In this document: piece by piece, positions 8,599 to 18,637 of the stretch | Layout of the letters: every line of letters starts with the position of its first letter | Numbering within the stretch: position 1 is the stretch's first letter | Assembly (NCBI GenBank): GCA_016715465.1 | Contig: JADKAA010000029.1 | Coordinates: 124,001 to 188,000, forward strand | From: Saprospiraceae bacterium | GTDB taxonomy: Bacteria; Bacteroidota; Bacteroidia; Chitinophagales; Saprospiraceae | Direction of reading: 5' to 3' | Length of the DNA: 64,000 bases | Notes under the pieces: model-generated | Seen by the model: only the letters and a program-made list of their open reading frames with translations | Databases searched by the model: none | Told to the model about the DNA's origin: nothing | Program-made: the position numbers and the translations under genes

Positions 8599-9939
8599 AT
8601 GGCTGACGGAAATAAACTGCATCTCACCTTTTCACAGATCATCAACATGAATGTTGGGTTTCTTGGCATCCAATATAGTTTTGGGTTACAGCAGAATTCC
8701 ATGACTCCTTTATATACATTTTTAAATGCAGACTCTGATCAACTTCCCTTATTAAACCTGGCAGGTCCTATGACTGGTTTGATAATCCAACCCATTATAG
8801 GCGCGTTGAGCGATCGCACCTGGTCACCGAAGTGGGGTAGGCGCAAGCCTTATTTTTTGGCAGGAGCAATCACGTGCAGTGTAGCTTTATTATTTATGCC
8901 ATTTAGCACCAGCTTGTGGATGGCGGCAGGATTATTATGGATCCTTGATGCAGGAAATAATACAGCCATGGAACCCTATCGCGCTTTTGTGGCGGATAAA
9001 TTGCCCCCTGAGCAATTTCCGTTGGGCTTTCAAACACAATCCTTTTTCACAGGACTGGGTATCACTCTGGCTGCGATATCACCCACCATTTTTGTGACAC
9101 TGATTGGCAGTGGTAAATCCGCATCGGGGATTCCGCATTGGGTTTACGGTTCTTTTCTGGTTGGCAGTGTCATATCCATTACTTCCGTTCTTTGGTCTGT
9201 TTCAAAAACCCCTGAAAACACGCCATCAGCAGAAGAAATAGATGAACTCAGGAACAGTAAGTTAAACATCTTGTCACCATTCAGGGATATTGCAAGTGCT
9301 ATAACCTCCATGCCATCCACCCTGTGGCAATTGGCGCTGGTATATTTATTTCAATGGTATGCCATGTTTATCTATTGGCAATATATTTCACTTAGTGTAG
9401 CCAAAAGTGTTTGGAATGCTTCTATCGGGAGGGAGGGTAGCTACGACGAAGCAGCTCGCTGGACAAGCCTTGCCAATGGTTTTTACAACATTGTTACTTT
9501 TCTCACAGCCTTTGGTCTTGTATTTATGGCACGCAAATATTCTGCAAAATTGGTGCATATGGCTTGCCTGACGCTCGCTGCCCTGGCCATGTTTTATATT
9601 CCCATGGTATCCAATAAATATATGCTATTTCTCCCAATGATAAATATAGGCATTGCATGGGCAAGCATGATGGGTATCCCTTATATCATGGTAGCTTCGA
9701 GCATTCCTCCAGCTAAAAACGGCATTTACATGGGTATTGTGAATATGATGATCGTTATCCCCATGTTTATTGAGTCACTTACTTTCGGTACCATATTTAA
9801 ATCTTATTTGTCAGGTGATCCGGGCAATGCCATAAGAATGGCAGGAGTATTATTAATTTTGGCTGCACTGGCTACTTCCCTAATGAAAGTAAAGGGTAGG
9901 GGTAATGACCTGCCTGCCGTAATGGGCAAAGGTCATTGA
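8599..9939 (+). CDS. MFS sugar transporter, SLC45-like
   Basis: A 446-residue integral membrane protein with about 12 hydrophobic helices. The block GLIIQPIIGALSDRTWSP followed by KWGRRKPYFL is the loop 2-3 signature shared by SLC45 and plant sucrose transporters of the MFS. FVADKLPPEQFPLGFQTQSFF is also typical. Likely proton-coupled uptake of a disaccharide across the inner membrane; the substrate cannot be read from sequence. No glycoside hydrolase or TonB-linked partner is adjacent. It converges on the nnr remnant, overlapping its last 7 bp. Confidence 0.85.
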   Translation: MADGNKLHLTFSQIINMNVGFLGIQYSFGLQQNSMTPLYTFLNADSDQLPLLNLAGPMTGLIIQPIIGALSDRTWSPKWGRRKPYFLAGAITCSVALLFMPFSTSLWMAAGLLWILDAGNNTAMEPYRAFVADKLPPEQFPLGFQTQSFFTGLGITLAAISPTIFVTLIGSGKSASGIPHWVYGSFLVGSVISITSVLWSVSKTPENTPSAEEIDELRNSKLNILSPFRDIASAITSMPSTLWQLALVYLFQWYAMFIYWQYISLSVAKSVWNASIGREGSYDEAARWTSLANGFYNIVTFLTAFGLVFMARKYSAKLVHMACLTLAALAMFYIPMVSNKYMLFLPMINIGIAWASMMGIPYIMVASSIPPAKNGIYMGIVNMMIVIPMFIESLTFGTIFKSYLSGDPGNAIRMAGVLLILAALATSLMKVKGRGNDLPAVMGKGH

Positions 9940-11352
9940 TCATTCTGAACATTTGCTTCCAGTTTCTTCCAGGCTGGTGGAAGACAATTGAGAATGTCTT
10001 TCGAAGTCATACCGTTTTTACCAAACTGCTGAGCGGCCAGATCACCGGCAATGCCGTGTATATAAACGGCCCCCAGCTTTTGCCATACCGGGATTACCAG
10101 TATGATTAAAATACAATGTGCCATCGGGAGCACTTATACTGGTATTGGCGGTTTTTAGTACAATGTATATGCCCAACTGTCTGGATTTATCTATTTGCTT
10201 TTGAATGCGCGCTTTATGGTTGTCGTGGGTGCCAAATAAACGGTCAAATTCCCCGGGATGTGGTGTGAGAATGGATCCTGACGGAATTTCATGTATTAGC
10301 TTTTCAGTGGCGATGATGTTTAAAGCGTCCGCATCAAAGACCATTGGACTGATTACCTGCCTGCATAAATTTAAAATCCTGTTTTTTACAACCATGGTAG
10401 TGCCAAGTCCGCAGCCAAGCCCAATACCGCTGTATCTGGAAAGCTTTAAGTTCGCAACATTATTTAGGGTCATTGCTTCGGGGACTGCTATCTGAATGAT
10501 GTCATTTATGTATTCAGGCACACACAATGAGACAAGGCCCACACCTGATTTTAAACAGGCCTGTGCAGAAAGTATGCCTGCCCCGGCCATTCCTTTGCCC
10601 CCTGCCATCAATAAAGCATGGCCATAATTTCCTTTGTGCGAAAACACTTCCCGGGGGACTAAAAGTGGAAGAATGCTATTTCTGTCTATGAGTTGGAAGG
10701 TAGATTCTTCGCCATATTCATTGGCCAAACCAATGTCAATTACCTGCACTTTGCCGCAAAATTGTTGATTGTCTTCCAGAAAAAAGGGTAGTTTAAGTCG
10801 TTGAACCGTCAAGGTCACAGCTGCCTTCACACAAAATTCCGGCAACATTAAATCAGCGCCCATACCGGATGGAACATCAATAGACACCACCGTTAATCCG
10901 CAATTGTTTATATGATGCACTAAATCCCTGGACAGACCTGAAAGTGGTTTATTTATGCCAATCCCAAAGAGCGCATCAATGATTGTCCCTTCCTCGGGCA
11001 TAATAAGTTCTTCAATACGGGAAACCGGATGGAATTGAATGTTTGTGGCATACGCCATTTTATCTCGCATGGACAGGTATTCAGGAGAATAAACTGAGCC
11101 GGTGAGACATTCATACACATGCACGTCAAAAAAGGCATCCCTGAGTTTACGGGCCACTACCAAACCATCACCCCCATTGTTTCCCATTCCACAAAATACA
11201 TGCACGGGACCGCCATCTGGTTTTATAAAGGTCATAATGGCTTCAGAAATTTTACTGCCGGCGCGTTCCATTAGCTCCAAAGAAGAAATTCCATGCTTAT
11301 CCATCGTATATTTGTCCCACGCCCTGAATTGGGCAGCATTGTATAGGTACAT
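9933..11352 (-). pseudogene. nnr: Bifunctional NAD(P)HX epimerase/dehydratase with internal deletion
   Basis: Repairs hydrated NAD(P)H. The N-terminal epimerase domain looks intact, with CGMGNNGGDGLVVARKL and DVPSGMGAD. The C-terminal dehydratase domain has KGNYGHALLMAGGKGMAGAG, HPGEFDRLFG and FNHTGNPGMAKAG. It then goes straight to LGAVYIHGIAGDLAAQQFGK in another frame. The conserved GSGDVLTG segment, with its catalytic Asp and about 25-30 residues, is missing, and translation stops early in GRLYTRHCR (stop at 10042). The junction near 10068-10076 is in AAGCTGG, which could have been present on both sides and promoted the deletion. Start at Met 11352 (MYLYNAAQFRAWDKY) is preferred over the upstream Met at 11376. 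Epimerase activity may survive; dehydratase activity should not. An assembly collapse is the alternative. Confidence 0.85.
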
Positions 11353-11388
11353 AGTGAATGGCTTTATGAAAGGCAATATAGTGATTTT

Positions 11389-12462
11389 ATGGAATTGAAT
11401 ACTTTTTTTGACAAGCTGAAAGTAGTCGAATTGGCAGGGGTACTTGCAGGTCCTCTTGTAGGAAGCTTTTTGGCCGAATTGGGTGCAGAAGTATTAAAAA
11501 TTGAAAACCCCAAAACAGGAGGCGATGTCACCCGCACCTGGAAATTGCCGGAAGAAAATCCACTTGCTGACTGCAGTGCCTACTATCATGCAGCTAATTT
11601 CGGTAAAAAAGTGCTTATGCTTGACCTTAGTGGCGGTCAGGACCGAAATGTATTATTTCAATATATTGAACAGGCAGATGTAGTGATTTCAAATTTCCAG
11701 AAAGCTACTGCTGAAAAATTATCCATTGATGAATTGGCCATCAGGACAGTGAATGCATCCATAATCATCATTCAGTTAAATGCATTTGATTATGATGACC
11801 CTCGGCCAGGATATGATTTGGTGATGCAGGCGGAATCAGGATTTCTATCTATGAGTGGGGAAGGCACTTCGTATGCAAAAATGCCGGTGGCCATGGTGGA
11901 TGTCATTGCCGCCCACCAAATGAAGGAAGCACTGTTGCTGGCCATCATACATAAGATGAGAACTGGCAGAGGCAGCACCGTTCATGTTTCATTGTATAAG
12001 GCAGCCATTTCTGCCCTGGTAAACCAGGCAACCAATTACCTGATGGAGGGGCATCTGCCTCAGCGTATTGGTACCAGGCATCCTAACATTGCACCCTATG
12101 GAGAAATTTTGGTGTCATCAGACAAGGTGCCGTTGATGCTGGCGGTTGGATCGGATGCGCAATTTGCCAGATTATTGTCGATTTTCAATACCCCGGTTTC
12201 TTTGCATCCGGAATGGTCCTCCAATGCTGGCAGATTGACTGAGCGATTAAAACTTTCCAACTTTCTATCGGCACATGCGCTGAATTTTACAGCGGAATTT
12301 CTTGAAGTAAATTTACTCAACAATGGAGTACCCTTTGCCCGAATTAAAGACCTTTCAGATGTGTTTCAAGAGCCAAACAGCCAATCTATGGTAATGAAAA
12401 ACAACATAGCCGGACAGGAAAATGGCTTTTACATCAGTAACATCGCATTTTCTCCTGCTTAA
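11389..12462 (+). CDS. CoA-transferase family III (CaiB/BaiF-like)
   Basis: A 357-residue family III CoA-transferase or acyl-CoA racemase. The N-terminus KVVELAGVLAGPLVGSFLAELGAEVLKIE is the family signature (LAGPLVGSFLAELGAEV). The catalytic Asp is probably Asp171 in PVAMVDVIAAH, and GTRHPNIAPYG is also conserved. At 357 residues it is slightly shorter than typical members of about 400. Substrates cannot be assigned: CoA transfer between carboxylic acids and 2-methylacyl-CoA epimerization are both known in the family. It is divergent from nnr with 36 bp between start codons and converges on fmt with a 3-bp gap. Confidence 0.87.
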   Translation: MELNTFFDKLKVVELAGVLAGPLVGSFLAELGAEVLKIENPKTGGDVTRTWKLPEENPLADCSAYYHAANFGKKVLMLDLSGGQDRNVLFQYIEQADVVISNFQKATAEKLSIDELAIRTVNASIIIIQLNAFDYDDPRPGYDLVMQAESGFLSMSGEGTSYAKMPVAMVDVIAAHQMKEALLLAIIHKMRTGRGSTVHVSLYKAAISALVNQATNYLMEGHLPQRIGTRHPNIAPYGEILVSSDKVPLMLAVGSDAQFARLLSIFNTPVSLHPEWSSNAGRLTERLKLSNFLSAHALNFTAEFLEVNLLNNGVPFARIKDLSDVFQEPNSQSMVMKNNIAGQENGFYISNIAFSPA

Positions 12463-12465
12463 ATT

Positions 12466-13401
12466 CTATAGTTCCGGCCAGTGATAACCATTCAGGAATT
12501 CACTAATACTCATGACGCGTTTTCCTTCAGGCTTTAGTTCCAATATGGATATATATCCTCCTGTGCATGCAATTTGAAGCATTTTTTTTCTGTCTGAATC
12601 TACATAGCCAGGCTCAAATCTGTGGGTTGAACTTATTGCTTTTGCCTTTATGACTTTGATTTCCTGGTCATGTAATTCAAACCATGCCAGCGGGTGAGGG
12701 CTGAGTCCTCTTACGAAATTGGAAAGGGCTTCCGGCGACTTACTAAAATCCATTTCGCAGCTTTCATGGAAAATTTTAGGGGCATGGCTTGCGTGTGCGT
12801 CATCTTGCACCCTTGGTTCGGCTGTTCCATCCTCCACCATGGAAATTGTTTTTAAAACCAGTTCAGCACCCATCACCATCAGCCTTTGATAGACGATTCC
12901 GAAATCATCCTCTTCTTCGATGGTGGTTTTGCTTTGTAACAAAATTTGCCCGGTATCAATTTCATGCTGAAGCCGAAAGGTAGTCACTCCAGTCTCTGTC
13001 TCGCCATTGATAATAGCCCAGTTGATGGGGGCGGCCCCCCTGTATTTTGGAAGGAGTGAACCGTGAAGATTTATAGTGCCATACCTTGGCATAGACCAAA
13101 CAATTTGGGGTAGCATACGAAAAGCAACCACTACCTGAATGTCCGCATTCAGGGACTTAAGTATGTACAGAAATGATTTTGATTTTAGATTTGGGGGCTG
13201 TAAAATGGGTAGGCCGACTGAAAGGGCATATTTTTTGACTGCCGATTCCAATAATTGTTTTCCCCCTCTTCCCCCGAGTTTATCGGTGGCTGTGACTACA
13301 CCCACAATGGAATAACCATGTTCATAAAGCATGCGCAAACTTGGCACAGCAAATTCCGGGCTTCCCATAAAGACAATTTTCAGGCTGGATTTGGCACTCA
13401 T
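12466..13401 (-). CDS. fmt: Methionyl-tRNA formyltransferase
   Basis: Formylates initiator Met-tRNA using 10-formyl-tetrahydrofolate. Its 311 residues match the family. The N-terminus is VFMGSPEFAVPSLRMLYEHG; the catalytic block is INLHGSLLPKYRGAAPINWA, followed by ETGVTTFRLQHEIDTGQILL, with the Asn-His-Asp catalytic residues. The C-terminal anticodon-binding-type domain begins near residue 208 (LSNFVRGLSPHPLAWF). It lies 12 bp downstream of the DUF4403 gene in the same direction, so they are probably co-transcribed. Confidence 0.97.
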   Translation of the reverse strand: MSAKSSLKIVFMGSPEFAVPSLRMLYEHGYSIVGVVTATDKLGGRGGKQLLESAVKKYALSVGLPILQPPNLKSKSFLYILKSLNADIQVVVAFRMLPQIVWSMPRYGTINLHGSLLPKYRGAAPINWAIINGETETGVTTFRLQHEIDTGQILLQSKTTIEEEDDFGIVYQRLMVMGAELVLKTISMVEDGTAEPRVQDDAHASHAPKIFHESCEMDFSKSPEALSNFVRGLSPHPLAWFELHDQEIKVIKAKAISSTHRFEPGYVDSDRKKMLQIACTGGYISILELKPEGKRVMSISEFLNGYHWPEL

Positions 13402-13413
13402 TGCGTTATAAAA

Positions 13414-14817
13414 TTAATCCTGAAATAGATAAAGATTATCCAGGGTTGTATCGAAATACAATTTCATAGATAGATAGGCATTGGCTCTGTCTGGACGTAA
13501 AGCAAAATTGTCAATATTAATGCTTCCCACATTTACCCTTAGTTTCATCTTATATTTCTTATTCATATTCATTACCTGTTCATCAATTTGACTTTGCAGG
13601 TTTGCCATATTATCATTTAGTGAAAATTGAAGCATTTTGTCCAATTCACTTTTAATTTTTCCGCGCAACAACCAACCGGCAGCGGAATGAAGCACATTTC
13701 CACTTTTTACTGAGACATTAATGTCCCGGGCAAACAACTGGGAACGGTATTTGTCAAATGATGGAATGCCCATAATCGAAAGGGTGCCATTGAACGAACC
13801 CTTAACATTGGTGGTAATTTGAAGTTTTCCGTCGTGCTTGTGCACCACTACGTCTATTATCTCAATCTTTTTATCCCCTTCTGAAAACGTTTTTCCTTTG
13901 AAATTTTTTCGGGCAACACTGGTAAGGTGGTCATATTCCAACTCCATCAATAACCTTACGGTAGAACTATCCCTGATGTTATCATTCCATGAAAAATAGG
14001 GCAAACTGGGCTTAAATGCCTCTTCTTTGGGTTTCATGGAAGTGATATTCATTTTGGTTTTCATGGAAATCTTACCTTCCACATAATATTTTGTATTAAC
14101 GGCAGGACTCAAATAGGCCGAATCTGCAGTCATTTGCATCCAACCTCCAAACACACTATCCAATTGATAGGGCAACAGAGTGTATTTTGCTACCTCTCCT
14201 ATGATTTCTCTCATATTATATTGTTCGTGTATGGAGGAATCGATGTTGTTTTCCAGGTCAACCCTGGTTTTTCTAATGACCAAATTGGCTATTGTTTCTA
14301 TTGGAAGGTTGATTACACCCAGGCCAATGCTCGGTCTTTTTGTCCATTTATGGTCTGTCAGCATTGTTTTGGTGGTAAGTGACCAATCTTTGCTTATATC
14401 CATAGTGGTTATAAAACTCATTTCCAGGGTTCCTGTGGCTTTAAGGTCCTTGATGAATGTTTTTTTTATTACTTCCACATCCATAGGCAATGTAACAAGG
14501 ACAGATTTTCCCTGAAACTCAATAAGTACGTTACCATTTCTTTTAAGTTTCATGGATACATCATAATCAGGAAATACCAAATCGTCCGCCATTAAATTGT
14601 CCATTACAAAATTGAAAGTATCTGTCAGGCTTTTCTTTTCAATACGGTAGTTGATGTTGAGGTAAGAATACATGTCAGGTGGCACAAAATAGTCAACTTT
14701 TGAGGCCATTGAGGTGCTTTTTTTACTGCAGCCGGAAGCAAATAGCAATAAGAAAAATGAAAAAATGAGCCAACAATTGAATTGTCGCGGGTTACTGAAA
14801 AATTTCGAAAATCGCAT
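13414..14817 (-). CDS. DUF4403 family lipoprotein
   Basis: A 467-residue envelope protein. The N-terminus has a positively charged start, a hydrophobic stretch (about 16-28) and a lipobox FASGC, so Cys30 should be lipidated. The body matches the DUF4403 family found in Bacteroidetes and Proteobacteria: long beta-rich stretches, PSIGLGVINLPIETIANLVI, and a second half (KFKP-like block, then ARDINVSVKSG) that repeats the general pattern. Its function is not established. The upstream gap of 39 bp to truA contains -7-like boxes for both directions (TACCTTTA on minus at 14843-14850, TATCTTTA on plus at 14818-14825). Confidence 0.8.
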   Translation of the reverse strand: MRFSKFFSNPRQFNCWLIFSFFLLLFASGCSKKSTSMASKVDYFVPPDMYSYLNINYRIEKKSLTDTFNFVMDNLMADDLVFPDYDVSMKLKRNGNVLIEFQGKSVLVTLPMDVEVIKKTFIKDLKATGTLEMSFITTMDISKDWSLTTKTMLTDHKWTKRPSIGLGVINLPIETIANLVIRKTRVDLENNIDSSIHEQYNMREIIGEVAKYTLLPYQLDSVFGGWMQMTADSAYLSPAVNTKYYVEGKISMKTKMNITSMKPKEEAFKPSLPYFSWNDNIRDSSTVRLLMELEYDHLTSVARKNFKGKTFSEGDKKIEIIDVVVHKHDGKLQITTNVKGSFNGTLSIMGIPSFDKYRSQLFARDINVSVKSGNVLHSAAGWLLRGKIKSELDKMLQFSLNDNMANLQSQIDEQVMNMNKKYKMKLRVNVGSINIDNFALRPDRANAYLSMKLYFDTTLDNLYLFQD

Positions 14818-14856
14818 TATCTTTAACTGAGGATATTAGATGTAAAGGTACAGAAA

Positions 14857-15639
14857 ATGCGTTATTTTTTTCATATGTCTTTTATGGGTAGCCGATACAA
14901 TGGCTGGCAAAGACAAAAAAATGCACCTTCATCTGTGCAACAATATGTGGAAGCTGCCATAAGCAGGGTTACAGGCTTACCTGTAACTGTAATGGGCTGC
15001 GGCAGAACAGATGCAGGTGTACACGCCTTACAGTTCTATGTCCATGCCGATTTTTTGGATGTTTCATTGCCCGATATTCAGAAAATAAACTACGCCCTGC
15101 CTTCAGATATAGCCATTCATTCCATCATTCCTGTGCATGACAGGGCACATTCGCGATATGATGCCATTGAGAGAAAGTATGAATATTTTATGCATTTTGA
15201 AAAAGATGCACTATTGTCGGATCTTACAGCTTATTATCCAAGGGTAACCGTAAATCACAACCTTGCTTCAGAAGCCTGCAGGGCAATTGTCAAGAGCACT
15301 GATTTTCGCAATTTCTGCACAACGCCGGACAGACACAATACTACCATTTGTGTAGTTAATTCCTGCGAATTTAAGCTCCATAAGGACGGTAGTAGGGCAG
15401 TCTTTTCCATTTCGGCCAACAGATTTTTGAAGTCTATGGTTCGAATTTTAGTCTGGGAAGTGCTGGAGGTGTCTATGCAAAGAAGTACATTAGATGAGTT
15501 TGTGGAAAAACTTAATGGAAAAGTTAAATATCCCGTAAGGAAAAAGGCTCATCCTCAAGGACTTTATCTGTCAGAAGTAATTTATCCGTATCTGAGGTTG
15601 CCTGTTAAGTCTGAACTATTGGAAATGATGAAACTTTAG
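14857..15639 (+). CDS. truA: tRNA pseudouridine(38-40) synthase TruA
   Basis: Isomerizes uridines 38-40 in the tRNA anticodon stem. At 260 residues it has the usual length. The catalytic Asp52 is in GCGRTDAGVHALQFYVH, and the family motifs MSFMGSRYNGWQRQ, YALPSDIAIHS and SANRFLKSMVRILV are all present. The ATG at 14857 follows a TATCTTTA box at 14818-14825. It diverges from the DUF4403 gene and converges on the carotene-hydroxylase-like gene. Confidence 0.96.
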   Translation: MRYFFHMSFMGSRYNGWQRQKNAPSSVQQYVEAAISRVTGLPVTVMGCGRTDAGVHALQFYVHADFLDVSLPDIQKINYALPSDIAIHSIIPVHDRAHSRYDAIERKYEYFMHFEKDALLSDLTAYYPRVTVNHNLASEACRAIVKSTDFRNFCTTPDRHNTTICVVNSCEFKLHKDGSRAVFSISANRFLKSMVRILVWEVLEVSMQRSTLDEFVEKLNGKVKYPVRKKAHPQGLYLSEVIYPYLRLPVKSELLEMMKL

Positions 15640-15685
15640 CTCATCATGCCAAAGCTGCATTTTTATTTCATAAGATGCAAATTTA

Positions 15686-16153
15686 TCAGGCTGATTTCCT
15701 TGTTGTTTTGAAATAGCGGGGATGGACAAAAAGTAAACCAAAGGATTCACAGTCTTCTTTTGTGTTTTTATTATGGTGGGCGCCATGAGCCCTTAAAACA
15801 GCTCTGCTGTAAGGATTGTCCAGTTGCTTAAACCAGTTAAATCTTCTATGAATATACACATCATGTATAAGGAAGTAAATTATACCGTAAATCAAAATAC
15901 CCAATCCCACATAAATGAGCAAATGGTAAGACTCAAATAACGATCCTATGATGAAACTGGTAGCACTCGGTACTGCGAAAACCACAAAAAACAAATCGTT
16001 TTTTTCAAAAAAACCTTCTTTTTCAAAGTGGGGTTTGTGATGGTCTTCATGCCAGTTCCAGCCAAATCCATGCATGATAAATCTATGAGCCAGCCAAGCT
16101 ACCGCCTCCATGGCTAAAACTGCTGCCAACACTACACTTATTTTTATCAACAT
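15686..16153 (-). CDS. crtZ: Beta-carotene hydroxylase-like membrane di-iron protein
   Basis: A 155-residue membrane protein of the fatty acid hydroxylase/CrtZ group. It carries the four histidine clusters expected for a membrane di-iron center: HRFIMH (23-28), HEDHH (35-39), HDVYIHRRF and HGAHH. Three to four hydrophobic helices separate them. CrtZ adds 3-hydroxyl groups to beta-ionone rings, giving zeaxanthin from beta-carotene. No other carotenoid gene is in the window, so the substrate is inferred from the size and the His spacing. It lies 46 bp downstream of terC on the same strand. Confidence 0.82.
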   Translation of the reverse strand: MLIKISVVLAAVLAMEAVAWLAHRFIMHGFGWNWHEDHHKPHFEKEGFFEKNDLFFVVFAVPSATSFIIGSLFESYHLLIYVGLGILIYGIIYFLIHDVYIHRRFNWFKQLDNPYSRAVLRAHGAHHNKNTKEDCESFGLLFVHPRYFKTTRKSA

Positions 16154-16199
16154 CTTCGTACTTTTTTATGTAAATGTTTTTACCAGAAAAAGGTTCATT

Positions 16200-16946
16200 T
16201 TAATTTTTTGATTTACTGAAAAGCAATGGAAAAAAGAAAATGACCAGCGTAAGTCCAGAAAATCCCCAGTCTGCTTCATGACTTGCCAAAAATTTGCTAA
16301 AATAAGCTTCTGGAAAAATATGCTCTATTACAGATAAACACAGTTTCAAACCCAGAATTCCGATCACAATAAACGCACTGGTTTCAAGAAAAGGGTATTT
16401 TTTAATCAGGGTCACAAAGCCCTGAGCGACAAAACGCATGGCCAGAATGCCGAGAAAAACACCTGTCCAGATCAATATGATGTTGTCGGAAAATGCCACC
16501 GCAGCAAATACATTGTCGATGGAAAATGTGAGGTCCATTAATTCTATAGACACAATGGTAGCCCAGAAAGGCCCTACCAGGCCAATGGTTTTACGATACC
16601 ACCAGCTATTTTCAGGCTCAATAAGGTCGTCTTTATGGGTTTTTGTTTGCTCTCCTTTCCACCACTTCCAAACGAGATAGAGCAGATAAAGGCCACCAAG
16701 GGGTTTGAGCCACCAAAAACCAATGAGATATGTTGCAAAAAGCAGACATAAACCCCGAAAGAAATAAGCCCCGAGGATGCCGTATCGCAGGGCTTTGCCT
16801 CTTTGATTTTCAGGTAAGCCCATGACCATACTGGCTAAGACAGCAGCATTGTCAATGGCAAGTAAACTCTCAATCAAAATCAGATTGAGTACTACCAGTA
16901 ATGATTCCAGGGGTTTATCACTGATCTCACGTATAAGGGCCTCCAC
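16200..16946 (-). CDS. TerC family membrane protein
   Basis: A 248-residue integral membrane protein of the TerC/Alx family, linked in other bacteria to metal ion (Mn2+) export and to metallation of exported enzymes. The paired acidic motifs ESLLAIDNAAVLASMV and DLTFSIDNVFAAVAFS lie in helices about 20-40 and about 135-155. The start is GTG at 16946, and its first base is the last base of the glnS TAG stop (TAGTG), so translation is probably coupled to glnS. It has no soluble CBS/CorC extension. Confidence 0.9.
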   Translation of the reverse strand: MEALIREISDKPLESLLVVLNLILIESLLAIDNAAVLASMVMGLPENQRGKALRYGILGAYFFRGLCLLFATYLIGFWWLKPLGGLYLLYLVWKWWKGEQTKTHKDDLIEPENSWWYRKTIGLVGPFWATIVSIELMDLTFSIDNVFAAVAFSDNIILIWTGVFLGILAMRFVAQGFVTLIKKYPFLETSAFIVIGILGLKLCLSVIEHIFPEAYFSKFLASHEADWGFSGLTLVIFFFPLLFSKSKN

Positions 16947-18613
16947 TATTTTTGCACTTTGAATGACTCTTTCAAATTGACAGTAGCATTAAACACGGGA
17001 TGCTCCAGGGTAAATTCATCGTCAGCTGTATAGTATCCTTTGCGTAAAAACTGAAAAGCCTGGCCTGGTTTAGCCTTGGATAAACTGCTTTCTAAGCGTG
17101 CTTTTCTATTTATAACCAGGGAATTCGGGTTGATAAAATCAAGTACATCCTTGTCATCATGACCTGCCGGGGTGGGGTCGGTAAAAAGCTTGTCATATTC
17201 TCGGATCTCAGCTTCAATGGCATCTGCCGCATTGACCCAATGTAGTGTGCCTTTCACTTTTAATCCACTGGTATCATTGCCGCTTTTGCTGTCAGGGTGA
17301 TAACTGCAAATCAGTTCGGTAACCTCGCCACTCTCGTCCTTAATTATTTCTTCGCAACTGATGATGTAGGCATTCTTTAGCCTGACATTTCCACCTGGGT
17401 ATAACCTGAAATAGTTTTTGGGAGGATTTTCCATAAAATCATCCCGCTCAATAAACAAATGGCGTGAAAAACTCATTGTTCTTTCACCTCTTGTAGCATC
17501 TTCCGGATTGTTTTCTGCCGTAAGGTATTCGGTTTTGTTTTCTTCATAATTTCGCAATGTGATTCGAATGGGATCCATAACTACCATGGCCCGGTCAGAA
17601 GTTTTATTCAGCTCATCTCTCACACAGGATTCCAGCAATTCTATTTCAATGAGGTTATCCCGCTTCGCTACTCCGACTTTTTCACAGAATTCCCTGAGTG
17701 CGGCAGCGGGATACCCTCGCCTGCGCATACCGGCTATGGTAGGCATTCTGGGATCATCCCATCCGGTTACTATACCTTCTTCCACCAATTTCAGCAATTT
17801 TCTTTTGCTGGTAATGAGATAGGTAACATTCATTCGGGCAAATTCAATCTGTCTCGAAGGAAAAATGCCCAACTTTTCAATAAACCAGTCATACAGCGGC
17901 CTGTGGTGGGTAAATTCCAGCGAACAAAGGGAATGGGTGATTCCTTCAATGCTGTCGCTTTGACCGTGGGCAAAATCGTACATGGGATAGATGCACCACT
18001 GATCGCCTGTGCGGTGATGATGGTCGTGTTTAATGCGGTAAATGACAGGGTCCCTCATATGCATATTGGGAGATGTCATATCCACTTTGGCTCTCAGTAC
18101 CCTTGTGCCATCCGGAAATGCTCCGGCTTTCATTTTTCTAAAGAGATCAAGGTTTTCATCCACAGGGCGATTCCGGTATGGACTTTCAATGCCAGCTTCC
18201 ATAGGCGTCTTTTTCATCTCTGCAATTTGCTCTGCTGTGCTGTCATCTATATATGCATGACCATCCAGAATAAGTTTCTCGGCGTAGTGATATAATTTGT
18301 CAAAATAATCAGAAGCATAAAGCGCATCTCCGTTCCAGGTATAACCCAACCATTGAATGTCGCGTTTTATTCCTTCTACATATTCGGTTTCTTCCGTCGT
18401 TGGATTGGTGTCGTCAAAACGCAGATTGGTGCTGCCACCATATTTTTTGGCCAGTTCAAAGTTGATGGTAATGGCTTTGACGTGCCCAATATGCAGATAC
18501 CCGTTGGGTTCCGGAGGAAACCTTGTATGTATGTGCCCATTATGTTTTCCTTCTTGAAGATCCTCTTCAATGATCTCTTCAATAAAATTTAAATGTTCTT
18601 TATTATCTGACAT
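16946..18613 (-). CDS. glnS: Glutaminyl-tRNA synthetase
   Basis: A 555-residue class I synthetase, the usual length for GlnRS. The HIGH motif is in RFPPEPNGYLHIGHVKAI, and the KMSKS equivalent is ITSKRKLLKLVE. YPMYDFAHGQSDSIEGITHS and RFDDTNPTTEETEYV distinguish GlnRS/GluRS, and the C-terminal beta-barrel anticodon domains (about 330-555) are of the GlnRS type. A dedicated GlnRS means Gln-tRNA is charged directly. It lies 24 bp downstream of argS and overlaps terC by 1 bp. Confidence 0.97.
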   Translation of the reverse strand: MSDNKEHLNFIEEIIEEDLQEGKHNGHIHTRFPPEPNGYLHIGHVKAITINFELAKKYGGSTNLRFDDTNPTTEETEYVEGIKRDIQWLGYTWNGDALYASDYFDKLYHYAEKLILDGHAYIDDSTAEQIAEMKKTPMEAGIESPYRNRPVDENLDLFRKMKAGAFPDGTRVLRAKVDMTSPNMHMRDPVIYRIKHDHHHRTGDQWCIYPMYDFAHGQSDSIEGITHSLCSLEFTHHRPLYDWFIEKLGIFPSRQIEFARMNVTYLITSKRKLLKLVEEGIVTGWDDPRMPTIAGMRRRGYPAAALREFCEKVGVAKRDNLIEIELLESCVRDELNKTSDRAMVVMDPIRITLRNYEENKTEYLTAENNPEDATRGERTMSFSRHLFIERDDFMENPPKNYFRLYPGGNVRLKNAYIISCEEIIKDESGEVTELICSYHPDSKSGNDTSGLKVKGTLHWVNAADAIEAEIREYDKLFTDPTPAGHDDKDVLDFINPNSLVINRKARLESSLSKAKPGQAFQFLRKGYYTADDEFTLEHPVFNATVNLKESFKVQK

Positions 18614-18637
18614 TGTTATATGCTTCTTTCTCTTAAA

